In this document: one piece after another, positions 8,080 to 17,374 of the stretch
How the letters are laid out: every line of letters starts with the position of its first letter
Numbering within the stretch: the stretch's first letter is position 1
Origin: Methanofollis formosanus
GTDB lineage: Archaea > Halobacteriota > Methanomicrobia > Methanomicrobiales > Methanofollaceae
NCBI RefSeq assembly: GCF_019633745.1
Contig: NZ_CP037968.1
Location: 2,796,789-2,860,788 of the forward strand
Reading direction: 5' to 3'
Length of the DNA: 64,000 nucleotides
Notes under the pieces: generated by a model
Told to the model about the DNA's origin: nothing
Database searches by the model: none
Seen by the model: only the letters and a program-made list of their open reading frames with translations
Program-made: the position numbers and the translations under genes

Positions 8080-10182
8080 ATGAGAGAGAGACTCAACGAG
8101 GCCGCAGGCTATGCCCTGCTGGAGAAATACGGGATCGGCGTGCCCGCCCACCGTCTCGCCCGCGACCGTGCGGAGGCGGTGGCCGCGGCCAGCGCCATCG
8201 GCTACCCGGTGGTGATCAAGGTCGTCTCCCCCGAGATCGTGCACAAGTCCGACGTCGGCGGAGTGGTGACCGGCGTCGCCGACCGGATCGGGGTCATGGC
8301 GGCCTACGAACAGGTCCGCACCGCCGCCGCGGCCGTGCCCGACGCACACTTCGAAGGAGTGATCGTCGAGGAGCACCTCCCGCCCGGCCGGGAGTTTCTC
8401 ATCGGCGGGACGACCGACCCGGCCTTCGGGAAGGTGCTCACCGTCGGGACCGGCGGCACCCTCGTCGAACTCCTCAGGGACGTCTCGTTCAGGGTGCTCC
8501 CCATCGACGAGGCCGGGGCGCGGGCGATGGTGAAGGAGATGCGGAGTTATCCTCTGGTGAAGGGCTACCGCGGCGCCCCGCCCCTCGACGAGGAGGCGCT
8601 GGTCCGCGCCGTCCTCGCGGCGGCCCGCCTCTTCGAGACCGAGGCGGTCCTCGAGTTCGACATCAACCCCCTCGTCCTGTACGCCGACGGCGTCGCGGCC
8701 GTCGACGCCCGGATCGTCGCCGGCACCCCGGAGGTTAAGCAGATGCCCGAGATTGCCCCCTTTACGTTCCCAGAGCCCCGGACCATTGCGGTCGTCGGGG
8801 CCTCCGCCGACCCGGCCAAGGTCGGGTACGCCGTCATGAGAAACCTGCTCGGCTTCGACGGCCGGCTCTGTCCGGTCAACCCGCACCGCGAGCAGGTGCT
8901 CGGCCTCCCGACCTATCCCTCGGTCGGGGCGATCAGGGGCGAGGTCGACCTCGCCGTCGTCGCGGTCAGGGCCTCGCTGGTGCCGGGCGTCGTGCGGGAA
9001 TGCGGCGAGAAGGGCGTGCCCCTCGCCGTCGTCATCTCCGCGGGTTTTGGCGAGACCGGCGAGGCCGGGCAGCGGCTCGAGGAGGAGACCGCGGCCATGG
9101 CTAAAAAATACGGAATGCGCCTCCTCGGCCCCAACTGCCTCGGGCTGATGCTCCCCCACCAGGGGATCAACGCCACCTTCGACCCCATCGCCCCGCAGAA
9201 GGGCCACCTCGGGTTTCTCTCGCAGAGCGGCGCCGTGATCACCACCGTCGTCGACTGGAGCGTCATGACCGAGACCGGGTTCTCGGCGGTCGTCAGCGTC
9301 GGCAACCAGGCCGACCTCGGCTTCGCCGACCTCCTCCCGGCCGTCGCCGCCGACCCGGCGACCAGGGCGGCGATCCTCTATGTCGAGGAGGTGAAAGACG
9401 GCCGGCGGTTCCTGGAGGCGGCGCGGCGGGTGACCGCAACCGTCCCGGTCATCGCCGTCAAGTCCGGCGCCTCCGCGAAGGGCCGGGCCGCTGCCTCCTC
9501 ACACACCGGGTCGCTCGCCGGATCGTACGAGGTCTACGCCGCCGCCTTCAGGCAGGCCGGGGTGCTCCAGGCAGGGTCCATCGAGGAGGCCTTCCAGCTC
9601 GGCGAACTCCTCGCCTCGGAGGGTTACCCGCAGGGCGAGCGCGCCTACGTCATCTCCGGGGCCGGGGGGTTCGCCGTCCTCGCCTCCGACTATGCCGAGC
9701 GGCACGGCGTCGCCCTCCAGACCATACCCGACGACATCCTCAGGGAACTCGACGCCGTCCTCCCGCCCATCTGGAACCGCGCCAACCCGATGGACATCGT
9801 CGGCGACGGCGGGGCCGGCCGGTACGCCCGCGTCTTCGACGTGATGATCGAGCACCAGGACGCCTGGGACATCGCCTTCGTCGTCACCGTCCCCTCGGCC
9901 GTCCTCAACCCGGTCGAGATCGCCCACGAGATCGTGCGCTTCTCCAGGAAAACCGGGAAGATGGTGGTCCCCTGCCTCCTCGGCGGGGAGACGATGCGGG
10001 GGGCGGTGCGGGTGCTCAAGAAACACTGCATCCCGAACTTCCCCGAGATCGAGGACGCCTTCAGGGCCGTCGGGACGGTGCTTCGGAGCGAGCGGCGGGG
10101 GAGCGGGGCGCGCCCTGCCTGCGACCGCCGCGAGGAGAGGGAACGGTTCAGGACCGCACCCCTGCCGCCGCCGCCCCCGTGA
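8080..10182 (+). CDS. Acetate-CoA ligase (ADP-forming), fused beta-alpha subunits
   Basis: A 700-residue soluble enzyme that interconverts acyl-CoA, ADP and phosphate with the free acid, CoA and ATP. Residues 1-225 form the ATP-grasp beta part, with PVVIKVVSPEIVHKSDVGGV. Residues 235-670 are the CoA-binding and ligase alpha part (AVVGASADPAKVGYAVMRNL, LGPNCLGL, FLSQSGAV). The phospho-histidine motif SSHTGSLAG is near residue 474, so both catalytic halves look intact. The beta-then-alpha order in one chain is known from other archaea. ATG 8080 follows a TATA box by 34 bases. The last 30 residues are an odd Arg- and Pro-rich tail. Confidence 0.85.
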   Translation: MRERLNEAAGYALLEKYGIGVPAHRLARDRAEAVAAASAIGYPVVIKVVSPEIVHKSDVGGVVTGVADRIGVMAAYEQVRTAAAAVPDAHFEGVIVEEHLPPGREFLIGGTTDPAFGKVLTVGTGGTLVELLRDVSFRVLPIDEAGARAMVKEMRSYPLVKGYRGAPPLDEEALVRAVLAAARLFETEAVLEFDINPLVLYADGVAAVDARIVAGTPEVKQMPEIAPFTFPEPRTIAVVGASADPAKVGYAVMRNLLGFDGRLCPVNPHREQVLGLPTYPSVGAIRGEVDLAVVAVRASLVPGVVRECGEKGVPLAVVISAGFGETGEAGQRLEEETAAMAKKYGMRLLGPNCLGLMLPHQGINATFDPIAPQKGHLGFLSQSGAVITTVVDWSVMTETGFSAVVSVGNQADLGFADLLPAVAADPATRAAILYVEEVKDGRRFLEAARRVTATVPVIAVKSGASAKGRAAASSHTGSLAGSYEVYAAAFRQAGVLQAGSIEEAFQLGELLASEGYPQGERAYVISGAGGFAVLASDYAERHGVALQTIPDDILRELDAVLPPIWNRANPMDIVGDGGAGRYARVFDVMIEHQDAWDIAFVVTVPSAVLNPVEIAHEIVRFSRKTGKMVVPCLLGGETMRGAVRVLKKHCIPNFPEIEDAFRAVGTVLRSERRGSGARPACDRREERERFRTAPLPPPPP

Positions 10183-11090
10183 GTGCTATTGGCCCACTCT
10201 GGGGGGCTATGTTCATCGATGTTGCCTTCCCGGCCCTATCGCCCTCCCGGGGGTCTGGGGGCAGAGCCCCCGGCGTGAAGATGTAGGAAGGCACGTCGAT
10301 CAGGTGTGCCGCCCCAAATCGGAGGATCTATTCTGGAATCTCGCGCCGGGGGAGACCCCCGGACCCCCACGGACGAAGATAGCCGAGGGGCAGCGATTGA
10401 ACGGTATCTTCCGGGTGCCCTGTCTCGAGGATAGGGATCCCCTCCGATTCAACAGAGCCCCTTGATCCTTCTCCTTGCGACAGAAGATCGGCCAGAAATC
10501 TCTGAGCATGCCGCCCCCGCCTATCCTCTCTCCATGGGGGAACCCCCCGCAGAGATAGCCACCCAGAGAATTTACCAAATGATCCAGAAAACTGTCTCTC
10601 CAGGTTTGCATGAGGATTTGATCCTTCCATGCTCCCCCATAGCTGATACACATAGGACATATCCACTCTCCGAACAATTCATCCTCTGCCTCCCCCGCCC
10701 TATCTTCATCCCGGGGGTCCGGTGGCTGCGAGCGTCAGCGAGCATGAGAAAGCCGAAGGCTTTCGAGAGAGCCCCCGGCGCAAGAGTGTGGGACGGCGTG
10801 ATGATCAGACGTAACGCCCCAATCGGAGAATCTTTTCTGAAATCTCGCGCCGGGGGGCCATGCCCCCCGGACCCCCGGGAACAGAGGATAGGTGGGGGCG
10901 GCACGGTGCTCGAGTTCTGGTCGTTCCCCTGTCACAAGGAGAAAGATCAAGGATCCTTCCACGCCCCGGAGACCTGCAATATGAAATTTTCAACCGCGTA
11001 TGCTTGAGCCCGGGATTCATGGGCAATTCTACAAAACCCCGCGACCAAAAACTTTCTACCGAACCCATCAAAGAGAGAAACGTTGCCGAT
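10183..11090. repeat. Cluster of dispersed repeat modules between two genes
   Basis: The 908 bases hold no credible gene. Right-hand termini are visible at 10446-10460 (GATTCAACAGAGCCC) and at 11026-11040 (AATTCTACAAAACCCC). GC hairpins occur near 10250, 10345, 10535, 10715 and 10853-10875. The last (CCGGGGGGC CAT GCCCCCCGG) is followed by GGACCCCCGGGAACAGAGGATAGG. The segment 10690-11040 is the same composite unit as 50690-50895 and 54895-55068. Confidence 0.75.
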
Positions 11091-12059
11091 ATGAAAAAAG
11101 TCCTGATCAACGCACGCAAAGAGGACTACGAAAACCTCGCCTCCATCCTCGAGGAGCACCACCACGTCGTCCTCAGGCAGGACCCGGTCTACGAGGTGAA
11201 GGTCTTTCTGCCCGACACCGACCTCGACGCCTTCATCGATGAGGTGCGGGAGACGATCGACCTGCGGTACAAAGAGAATCTTATAGAGGTCTCCTCGCCC
11301 GAGTTCGTTATCTCGCCGTACCTCAAGCGGGCAGAAGAGAAGGCGGAGAAGACCGAGAAGACCCCCATCGAAAAACTCGTCGAGACGACGAGACCGTACC
11401 TCCGCCTCAGCCCGGGCACCCTGGCCATGACCTCCATCGCCGGACTCATCGCCCTCACCGGGCTCTTTCTCAACAACGCCGCCGTGATCATCGGGGCCAT
11501 GCTCCTCTCCCCGATCCTCGGGCCCATCTACGCCTTCGCGATCAGCGTCGCCGTCGGCCGCGGGGAAGACGGCCTGCGGAGCCTCTCGGTCCTTGCCGCC
11601 CTCCTCCTTTCGGTCTTCGTCCTCTCGGCCCTCACCACCGCAGGCCTCCACCTCCTCGTCCCGCTCGCCGTCACCCCAGAGATCCTCTCGCGCACCGTCG
11701 TCAGCCCGATCTACATACTCATGGCAGTCCTGCTTGGGTTCGCGGCGGTGCTCGCCCTCGACCGCGGGATGTCGGACCTCATCGCCGGCGTCGCGATCGC
11801 CGCCGCCCTCCTCCCGCCGACCGTCGTGGCCGGGATCGCCACTGTCCTCCTCACCGACCGCGTCCTCCAGGCAGGCGTGCTCGTCCTGGAAAACGTCGTC
11901 GGGATGCTTGCCGGAGCGCTCATCGCCACCCTCGTGCTGGGAATCGGCGCCCGCGAGTACTACGAGCAGGTCGCCGCGAGGAAAGCGATGGTAAGGACCG
12001 CCCTCGCCGTGGCCCTCCTCCTCGCCATCCTCTTCGGACTCAGCCTGACCCTCACTTGA
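11091..12059 (+). CDS. DUF389 (TIGR00341-type) integral membrane protein
   Basis: 322 residues. The first 100 residues form a soluble ACT-like or ferredoxin-like domain (MKKVLINARKEDYENLASIL, YEVKVFLPD). Residues 125-320 contain about six membrane helices with the family signature LTGLFLNNAAVIIGAMLLSPILGPI and the repeat-like GVAIAAALLPPTVVAGIA. The biochemical role of this widespread family is not established. ATG 11091 follows repeat DNA directly, so its promoter may lie inside the element; a weak purine-rich site precedes it. It overlaps the convergent phoU gene by 8 bases (12052-12059). Confidence 0.8.
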   Translation: MKKVLINARKEDYENLASILEEHHHVVLRQDPVYEVKVFLPDTDLDAFIDEVRETIDLRYKENLIEVSSPEFVISPYLKRAEEKAEKTEKTPIEKLVETTRPYLRLSPGTLAMTSIAGLIALTGLFLNNAAVIIGAMLLSPILGPIYAFAISVAVGRGEDGLRSLSVLAALLLSVFVLSALTTAGLHLLVPLAVTPEILSRTVVSPIYILMAVLLGFAAVLALDRGMSDLIAGVAIAAALLPPTVVAGIATVLLTDRVLQAGVLVLENVVGMLAGALIATLVLGIGAREYYEQVAARKAMVRTALAVALLLAILFGLSLTLT

Positions 12060-12705
12060 TCTCGATCCGCTCGCCGGTCAGCATGAAATGGACCTTCTCG
12101 CCCATCGAACAGCAATGATCGCCGCACCGTTCGAGGTAACGGGCCACCATCACATAGTCCATCCCGCGCTCGATGTTGCGCGGATCCTCCATCATATAGG
12201 TGAGCGCCTCGCGGAAGACCGAGTAGCGGAGGTCGTCGACACAGTCGTCGCGGGCCGAGAGATCTTCGATCGGCGAGACGTCCCTCGTCTCGTACGCCTT
12301 CAGGACGTCGTCGACCATCGAGACGACGATTCCCGCCATGTGGGGGAGGTTCAGCATCCGTCCCAGGTGGTGGCCGGCGCCGGCGAAAGGGGGGACCAGC
12401 AGGGCGATGTCCTTGCCGTAGCGCCCGATGCGGTACAGCGAAGCGTTCATCCTGATGGTGCAGATGATCGCCCGCAGGTCCTGAGCCATTGGCTGGTACA
12501 GGGCGATGAGGGTGAGCAGCCGCTCGTCGAAATCATCGGACCGGCGTGCGAGTTCGTCTTTCCGCGCCAGCACCAACCCGGCCAGGTCCTCGTCGCCGTT
12601 CTTCAGGGCCTCGAAGGCGTCGACGAGCATTCCGCGTGCAAAATGTCCGTATTCAAGAAACTCATCTCTGAGAGTGTCCAGTTCTTCATGAAACTTGTCG
12701 CTCAT
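12052..12705 (-). CDS. phoU: Phosphate transport regulator PhoU
   Basis: 217 residues, all-alpha, with two PhoU-type three-helix repeats. Each carries the metal-binding helix pattern, e.g. LRAIICTIRMNASLYRIGRYGKDIA in the first and MDYVMVARYLERCGDHCCSMGEKV in the second. PhoU dampens phosphate uptake by acting on the PstSCAB transporter when phosphate is plentiful. It is the last gene of the pstS-pstCA-pstB-phoU operon, 7 bases after pstB. Its end overlaps the convergent DUF389 gene by 8 bases, so transcription from the two sides collides here. Confidence 0.92.
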   Translation of the reverse strand: MSDKFHEELDTLRDEFLEYGHFARGMLVDAFEALKNGDEDLAGLVLARKDELARRSDDFDERLLTLIALYQPMAQDLRAIICTIRMNASLYRIGRYGKDIALLVPPFAGAGHHLGRMLNLPHMAGIVVSMVDDVLKAYETRDVSPIEDLSARDDCVDDLRYSVFREALTYMMEDPRNIERGMDYVMVARYLERCGDHCCSMGEKVHFMLTGERIEIK

Positions 12706-12712
12706 CTTCCAC

Positions 12713-13477
12713 CTACCCGAACCTGCCGGTGATGTAGCGTTCGGTCAACTCCTCCCGCGGCGCCTCGAAGACCTGCGGGGTCTCCCCGAACTCGACGAGT
12801 TCGCCGAGGTACATGAACCCGGTGGAGTCGCTGACCCGTGCCGCCTGCTGCATGTTGTGCGTGACGATGATCACCGTGTAGCGGGTCTTCAGTGCTTCGA
12901 TCAGTCCCTCGATCTTCGCGGTGGCGATCGGGTCGAGGGCCGAACAGGGCTCGTCCATCAGCACCACCTCGGGCTCGACGGCCAGGGTCCGCGCGATGCA
13001 GAGCCGCTGCTGCTGCCCGCCCGAGAGACTGAAGGCCGGGGCGTCGAGGCGGTCCTTCACCTCGTCCCAGATCGCGGCGTCCCGCAGACTCTTCTCGACG
13101 ACGGCGTCGAGGGCCGAACGGTTCCGCACCCCGTGGACGCGGGGGCCGTAGGCGACGTTCTCGTAGATGGACTTGGGGAAAGGGTTGGGCCGCTGGAAGA
13201 CCATCCCGATCCGTTTCCTGATCTCGACCACGTCGACCTCAGGGGCGTAGATGTCGGTGCCGTCGAAGCGCACCTCCCCCTCGATCCTGACATTCTCGAC
13301 CAGGTCGTTCATCCGGTTGAGACAGCGGAGCAGGGTGGACTTCCCGCATCCCGAAGGGCCGATGAGGGCGGTGACCCGGTGCCGTGCAAACCCGACCTCG
13401 ATGTCCTTGAGGGCGTGGTGCTCCCCGTAGTAGAGGTCGAGGTGGCGGGCGGTGATGATTGTGTCGTTCTCTGTCAT
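12713..13477 (-). CDS. pstB: Phosphate ABC transporter ATP-binding protein PstB
   Basis: 254 residues. All ABC ATPase motifs are present in order: Walker [10 protein letters not shown] (40-48), Q-loop [17 protein letters not shown], signature LSGGQQQR, Walker [14 protein letters not shown], and the switch histidine in [10 protein letters not shown]. It powers phosphate import through the PstC-PstA permease at the cytoplasmic membrane face. It lies 3 bases after the permease gene and 7 before phoU, so the genes are almost surely cotranscribed. Length is typical for PstB. Confidence 0.95.
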   Translation of the reverse strand: MTENDTIITARHLDLYYGEHHALKDIEVGFARHRVTALIGPSGCGKSTLLRCLNRMNDLVENVRIEGEVRFDGTDIYAPEVDVVEIRKRIGMVFQRPNPFPKSIYENVAYGPRVHGVRNRSALDAVVEKSLRDAAIWDEVKDRLDAPAFSLSGGQQQRLCIARTLAVEPEVVLMDEPCSALDPIATAKIEGLIEALKTRYTVIIVTHNMQQAARVSDSTGFMYLGELVEFGETPQVFEAPREELTERYITGRFG

Positions 13478-13480
13478 GGT

Positions 13481-15319
13481 TCACCAGTGGATCTTCTTCT
13501 CTGAACGGTACCTGAGGGCGATGGCCGCGGCGTATATCCCGACGACCAGGACCAGGAGGACGAGGGCCGTCCCGTACTGCTGTTCTTTTGCGCCCGGCAC
13601 GGTGGTCGCCAGGATGTAGAGATGATAGGGCAGGGCCATCACGGGTTCGTCGAGCGAGGAGGGGAGAAAACGCGTGGAGAAGACCGCCGCCGTGAAGAGG
13701 ATGGGCGCAGTCTCCCCCGCGGCCCGGCCGACGGAGAGGATGGTGCCGGTAAGGATGCCCGGCACGGCCGGGGGCAGGACCACCCGACTGATCGTCTGCC
13801 ACCTGGTGGCGCCGAGGGCGAGGCTGCCTTCCCGCACCGAGGCCGGCACGCTCCGCAGCGCCTCCTCGGTCGTCCTGATGATCGTCGGGAGGACCATCAA
13901 CCCGAGGGTGATCATCCCGGCGATGAGCGAGACCCCGAAGTTGAGATAGATCACCAGGAAGGCAAACCCGAAGAGCCCGAAGACGATGGAGGGCGTGCCG
14001 TTGAGGAGGTCGATCCCGGTCCTGATCGCCGCGGTCACCCGGCCGCCGCGGGTGTACTCTGAAAGATAGACCGCGGCCCCGATCCCGATCGGGAGGGCGA
14101 AGAGGATCGCCCCGCCGACGAGGTACAGGGTGCCGACGATCGCCGGGAAGATCCCGCCGGCCCGCCCGAGGTCGCGGGGCGGCTGGGTGAGGAACTCCCA
14201 GCTGATGGCCGGGAGGCCGTTGACGATGATGTAGCCCAGGATGACGGCGAGGACGGCGATCACCACCCCGACCGCCGCCCAGAGGAGGGCGAAGGTGAGG
14301 TGCTGCACGCTCTTTCTGGAGAGGGGGCGGGGTAAGAGGGCGGCGAGCCGACCGATCGTTTCGCGGACCGGACGGAGGCTCAGACCCCGGCGCTTCTTCG
14401 CCGTCCCTTCCCCGGCCCGGATCGTCTTCATGATCCGGAGGGCGACGAGGTTGACCGCGAGGGTGATGAAGAGGAGGACCACCGCCACGCCGAAGAGGGC
14501 GTAGTAATGGGTGCTCCCGACGGCCACCTCGCCCATCTCGATCCCGAGGGTGCCGGTGAGCGTGCGGATCGGGGAGAGGAGGTTGGTGATCGGGTCGGGG
14601 ATGATCGCCGCGTTGCCGGTGACCATGATCACCGCCATCGTCTCGCCGATGGCCCGGCCCATCCCGAGGATGACCGCGGCGGTGATCCCGGAGAGGGCCG
14701 CGGGGACGAGCACCCGGCTGATCGTCTCCCACCTGGTGGCGCCGAGGGCGAGGCTCCCTTCCCGGTACGACGACGGGACGCTGTGGAGAGCGTCCTCGGA
14801 GACCGAGATGATCGTCGGGAGGGCCATGACGCCGAGGAGGATGGAACCGGCCAGCCAGCTCTCGCCCGAAGGGACGTCGAAGGCGATCCTGAGCCAGTCG
14901 GTGAGGACGATGAGGCCGAAGAACCCGTAGACGACCGAGGGGATACCGGCAAGCAGTTCGATGGCAGGTTTTGCCACGGCCTTCACCTGCGGCGGGGCGA
15001 GTTCGGCAAGGCAGACGGCGCTCCCGATGCCGAGGGGGACGGCGATGACCATCGCCCCCAGGGTGACGAGAAGGGTGCCGACGACGAGGGGCCAGATCCC
15101 GTAGGCCGGGACGGCGCCGGTCGGGTTCCAGGTGCCGCCGGTGAGAAACTCGAGCGGGCTGACGGTGGCGAAGAGGGGGAGGGCGTTGTTGAGCAGGAAG
15201 AGGAGGATGAAGAAGACGGTGAGGGTGGCGAAGGACGCGGCAAGGAACCAGAGCGACCGAACGCCCTGCTCTTTGAGGTTCCTCAGCCCGGCCCTCCGCG
15301 GTTGGTGGGTCTCTGACAT
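13481..15319 (-). CDS. pstCA: Fused phosphate permease PstC-PstA
   Basis: 612 residues, twice the size of one Pst permease. Residues 20-310 match PstC and 345-612 match PstA, each with about six membrane helices. Each half has its own permease loop: EDALHSVPSSYREGSLALGATRWETI and EEALRSVPASVREGSLALGATRWQTI. The two halves are joined by a basic linker (about 310-345) in one uninterrupted frame, so this is a real gene fusion and not two adjacent genes. The single chain should form the whole membrane channel with PstB. ATG 15319 starts the conserved MSETHQ segment, 37 bases after pstS. Confidence 0.9.
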   Translation of the reverse strand: MSETHQPRRAGLRNLKEQGVRSLWFLAASFATLTVFFILLFLLNNALPLFATVSPLEFLTGGTWNPTGAVPAYGIWPLVVGTLLVTLGAMVIAVPLGIGSAVCLAELAPPQVKAVAKPAIELLAGIPSVVYGFFGLIVLTDWLRIAFDVPSGESWLAGSILLGVMALPTIISVSEDALHSVPSSYREGSLALGATRWETISRVLVPAALSGITAAVILGMGRAIGETMAVIMVTGNAAIIPDPITNLLSPIRTLTGTLGIEMGEVAVGSTHYYALFGVAVVLLFITLAVNLVALRIMKTIRAGEGTAKKRRGLSLRPVRETIGRLAALLPRPLSRKSVQHLTFALLWAAVGVVIAVLAVILGYIIVNGLPAISWEFLTQPPRDLGRAGGIFPAIVGTLYLVGGAILFALPIGIGAAVYLSEYTRGGRVTAAIRTGIDLLNGTPSIVFGLFGFAFLVIYLNFGVSLIAGMITLGLMVLPTIIRTTEEALRSVPASVREGSLALGATRWQTISRVVLPPAVPGILTGTILSVGRAAGETAPILFTAAVFSTRFLPSSLDEPVMALPYHLYILATTVPGAKEQQYGTALVLLVLVVGIYAAAIALRYRSEKKIHW

Positions 15320-15356
15320 GGTTGACTCCAAAAAAAAGCCCGAAGGGTGGAGAGCT

Positions 15357-16220
15357 TTACTGCACCGGGACGAAACCCTCTTCTTCCACGATCCGCTGAC
15401 CATCCGGGCTGAGGATGAAGTCGAGATACTCCTGTGCCACACCGGTCGGTTCGCCGTCGGTGAACATATTGAGCGAACGGGCGATCGGGTACTGGCCGCC
15501 GGTGACGGTGGCGACGCTCGGATCGACCGGGGTGCCGTTCACCTCGATCGGGACGGCCTTCACCGAGCCGTCGAGGTAGCCCAGGCCCACGTAGCCGATG
15601 GCGCCCGGTGTCTGGGCGACGGTCTGCTGGACCGCACCGTTCGAGTTCTTCTCGAGCTGGGTGGCGACGAAATCTTCCTTCTCCATCACGGAGTCGTGGA
15701 AGAACTCGCGGGTGCCCGAGGCGCTGTCCCTGCCGACGACGACGATGGTCTCGTCGGGCCCGCCGACCCCCTTCCAGTTGACGGTCTCGCCCTTGTAGAT
15801 CGCCTTCACCTCGGCGGTGGTGAGCGGGCCCACCGTGTTGGACGGGTGGACGATGAGGGCGATCCCGTCGAGGGCGACGACGTGCGAGACGAGGTCAGGG
15901 AACTGGGTCTTCTCCGCGTCTTTCAGGTCGCGGGAGGCCATGCCGATATCGGCGGTGCCCCCGCCGACGGCCTGGATCCCGACGCTGGACCCGCCCCCGC
16001 TCACCTGGATCTCGGTCTTGGGGTGGGTGTCCATAAAGAGGTCGGCGGTCAACTGGGCGATCGGAAGGACGGTGGTGGACCCGGTGACCGAGATGCTCTC
16101 CCGGGCCTCGGGCGGTTGGGTGGGGCCGTCGCCGGTGCCCATGCACCCGGTGAAGAGTGCGGCGCCGACGAGGAGTGCCAGGACGCACCCGACAAGGATG
16201 GTGGATTTCATGGTCTTCAT
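15357..16220 (-). CDS. pstS: Phosphate-binding lipoprotein PstS
   Basis: 287 residues, first gene of the pst operon. The signal peptide ends in lipobox ALFTGC, so the protein is lipid-anchored outside the cell. Binding-site motifs of the PstS family are visible: SVTGSTTVLPIAQ near residue 45, SGGGSSVG near 74, and GRDSASGTREFF near 160. It captures phosphate and hands it to the PstC-PstA channel. A TATA-like box (about 16245-16252) sits 27-30 bases before ATG 16220, so the mRNA is probably leaderless. An in-frame ATG at 16211 is the alternative. Confidence 0.93.
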   Translation of the reverse strand: MKTMKSTILVGCVLALLVGAALFTGCMGTGDGPTQPPEARESISVTGSTTVLPIAQLTADLFMDTHPKTEIQVSGGGSSVGIQAVGGGTADIGMASRDLKDAEKTQFPDLVSHVVALDGIALIVHPSNTVGPLTTAEVKAIYKGETVNWKGVGGPDETIVVVGRDSASGTREFFHDSVMEKEDFVATQLEKNSNGAVQQTVAQTPGAIGYVGLGYLDGSVKAVPIEVNGTPVDPSVATVTGGQYPIARSLNMFTDGEPTGVAQEYLDFILSPDGQRIVEEEGFVPVQ

Positions 16221-16366
16221 GGTAGTTCGCCGACATCATACTCTCACCGTAAAAATATAACCCCTCTCGACAGAATCCATATTTCTCCCTATACCTATTG
16301 GACACTATGTATCACTATAGAGCAAATACAAACACATATATCCTCGACGGGAAAAGAAAACCCTGA
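16221..16366. promoter_or_regulatory. Divergent pst / AbrB-PhoU promoter region with phased CTAT repeats
   Basis: TATA boxes for both directions are visible: about 16245-16252 (minus) and 16335-16341 (plus). Between them CTAT occurs at 16289, 16295, 16305 and 16315; the last three are exactly 10 bases apart, on one face of the helix. CTATGTATCACTATAG (16305-16320) is also partly palindromic. This is a plausible binding site for the adjacent AbrB-PhoU regulator, inferred from position only. Confidence 0.55.
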
Positions 16367-17374
16367 ATGGAGATCAGGAAAGTTCAGGTCACCGGCGGCT
16401 CCTCCTATATCGTCTCCCTCCCCAAGGAGTGGGTGAAGACCTCCGGGATCCGGAAAAACGACCCTGTCGGGCTGATCACCCAGCCGGACGGCACCCTCCT
16501 CGTCACCCCGAAGATCACCCCCGAGGTGGCGCAGCGGGAGAAGCGCTTCGAGGTGAGTGCGGCCACCGACCAGACGTTCATCTTCAGGTGCCTCATCGGC
16601 GCCTACATCGCGGGGTACACCACGATCACCCTCTTCGCCCGGGCCCGCCTCCCGCCGCAGATCAGGATCCAGGTGCGGCAGTTCACCCAGATGGCCATCG
16701 GCCAGGAGGTGGTGGACGAGACCGAGACCTCGATCACCATCAAAGACCTCCTCAGCCCGGCCGAGATGCCCTTCCAGAACACCATCAAGCGGATGGGCGT
16801 GCTGGTGCGCGGGATGCACCGGGACGGCGTCGAGGCGCTGACGAGCGGGAACCGGCGCCTGGCCGAGGACGTGCTGACGCGGGACAACGACGTCGACCGC
16901 CTCCACTGGCTCGTCGCCAGGCAGACCAATCTCGTACTCGCCGACCCCAACCTCTCCAGGAAGATGGGCGTGAGCCCCTCGATGGTCATGAGTTATTTCC
17001 TCATCTCGCGGATCATCGAGCGGATCGGCGACCATGCGACCCGGGTCGCGAAGAACGCGATCCTGCTCCTCGACGACGGCGCCACCGGCACGGTGACCGG
17101 GATGGTCCGCGAGGCGAGCGCCACCTCCCAGACGCTCTTCGACCAGGCGCTCAGGTCGCTCTTCAGCCAGGACCTGGAGGCCGCCAACGAGACCCTCAAA
17201 CGCCTGCCTGACCTGGAGAGTCAGGCGCGGGCCATCAATGAGGAGGCGATGCAGTTCGACGCGGCGACGGCGACGGCGGTCGTCGCCCTCTCAGACAGCA
17301 TCAGGCGGACCGGCGAATATTCGGGCGACATCTGCGAGACGGTCATCAACCACCTCATCGACGAAGGGGCGTGA
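16367..17374 (+). CDS. Phosphate-responsive regulator: AbrB-type DNA-binding domain fused to PhoU domains
   Basis: 335 residues. Residues 1-50 (MEIRKVQVTGGSSYIVSLPKEWVKTSGI, GTLLVTP) form a SpoVT/AbrB-type swapped-hairpin DNA-binding domain. Residues 115-335 contain two PhoU repeats, e.g. FLISRIIERIGDHATRVAKNAI and the C-terminal IRRTGEYSGDICETVINHLI. This architecture is common in archaea and is thought to link phosphate status to transcription of pst genes. It is transcribed away from pstS across a 146-base shared promoter region. A TATA box at 16335-16341 lies about 29 bases before ATG, implying a leaderless mRNA. Confidence 0.88.
   Translation: MEIRKVQVTGGSSYIVSLPKEWVKTSGIRKNDPVGLITQPDGTLLVTPKITPEVAQREKRFEVSAATDQTFIFRCLIGAYIAGYTTITLFARARLPPQIRIQVRQFTQMAIGQEVVDETETSITIKDLLSPAEMPFQNTIKRMGVLVRGMHRDGVEALTSGNRRLAEDVLTRDNDVDRLHWLVARQTNLVLADPNLSRKMGVSPSMVMSYFLISRIIERIGDHATRVAKNAILLLDDGATGTVTGMVREASATSQTLFDQALRSLFSQDLEAANETLKRLPDLESQARAINEEAMQFDAATATAVVALSDSIRRTGEYSGDICETVINHLIDEGA

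Noticed and set aside
14507-16436. Long plus-strand frames opposite the pst genes
   Set aside because: They are shadows of pstCA and pstS, with Gly/Asp/Arg-rich sequence and no domain.
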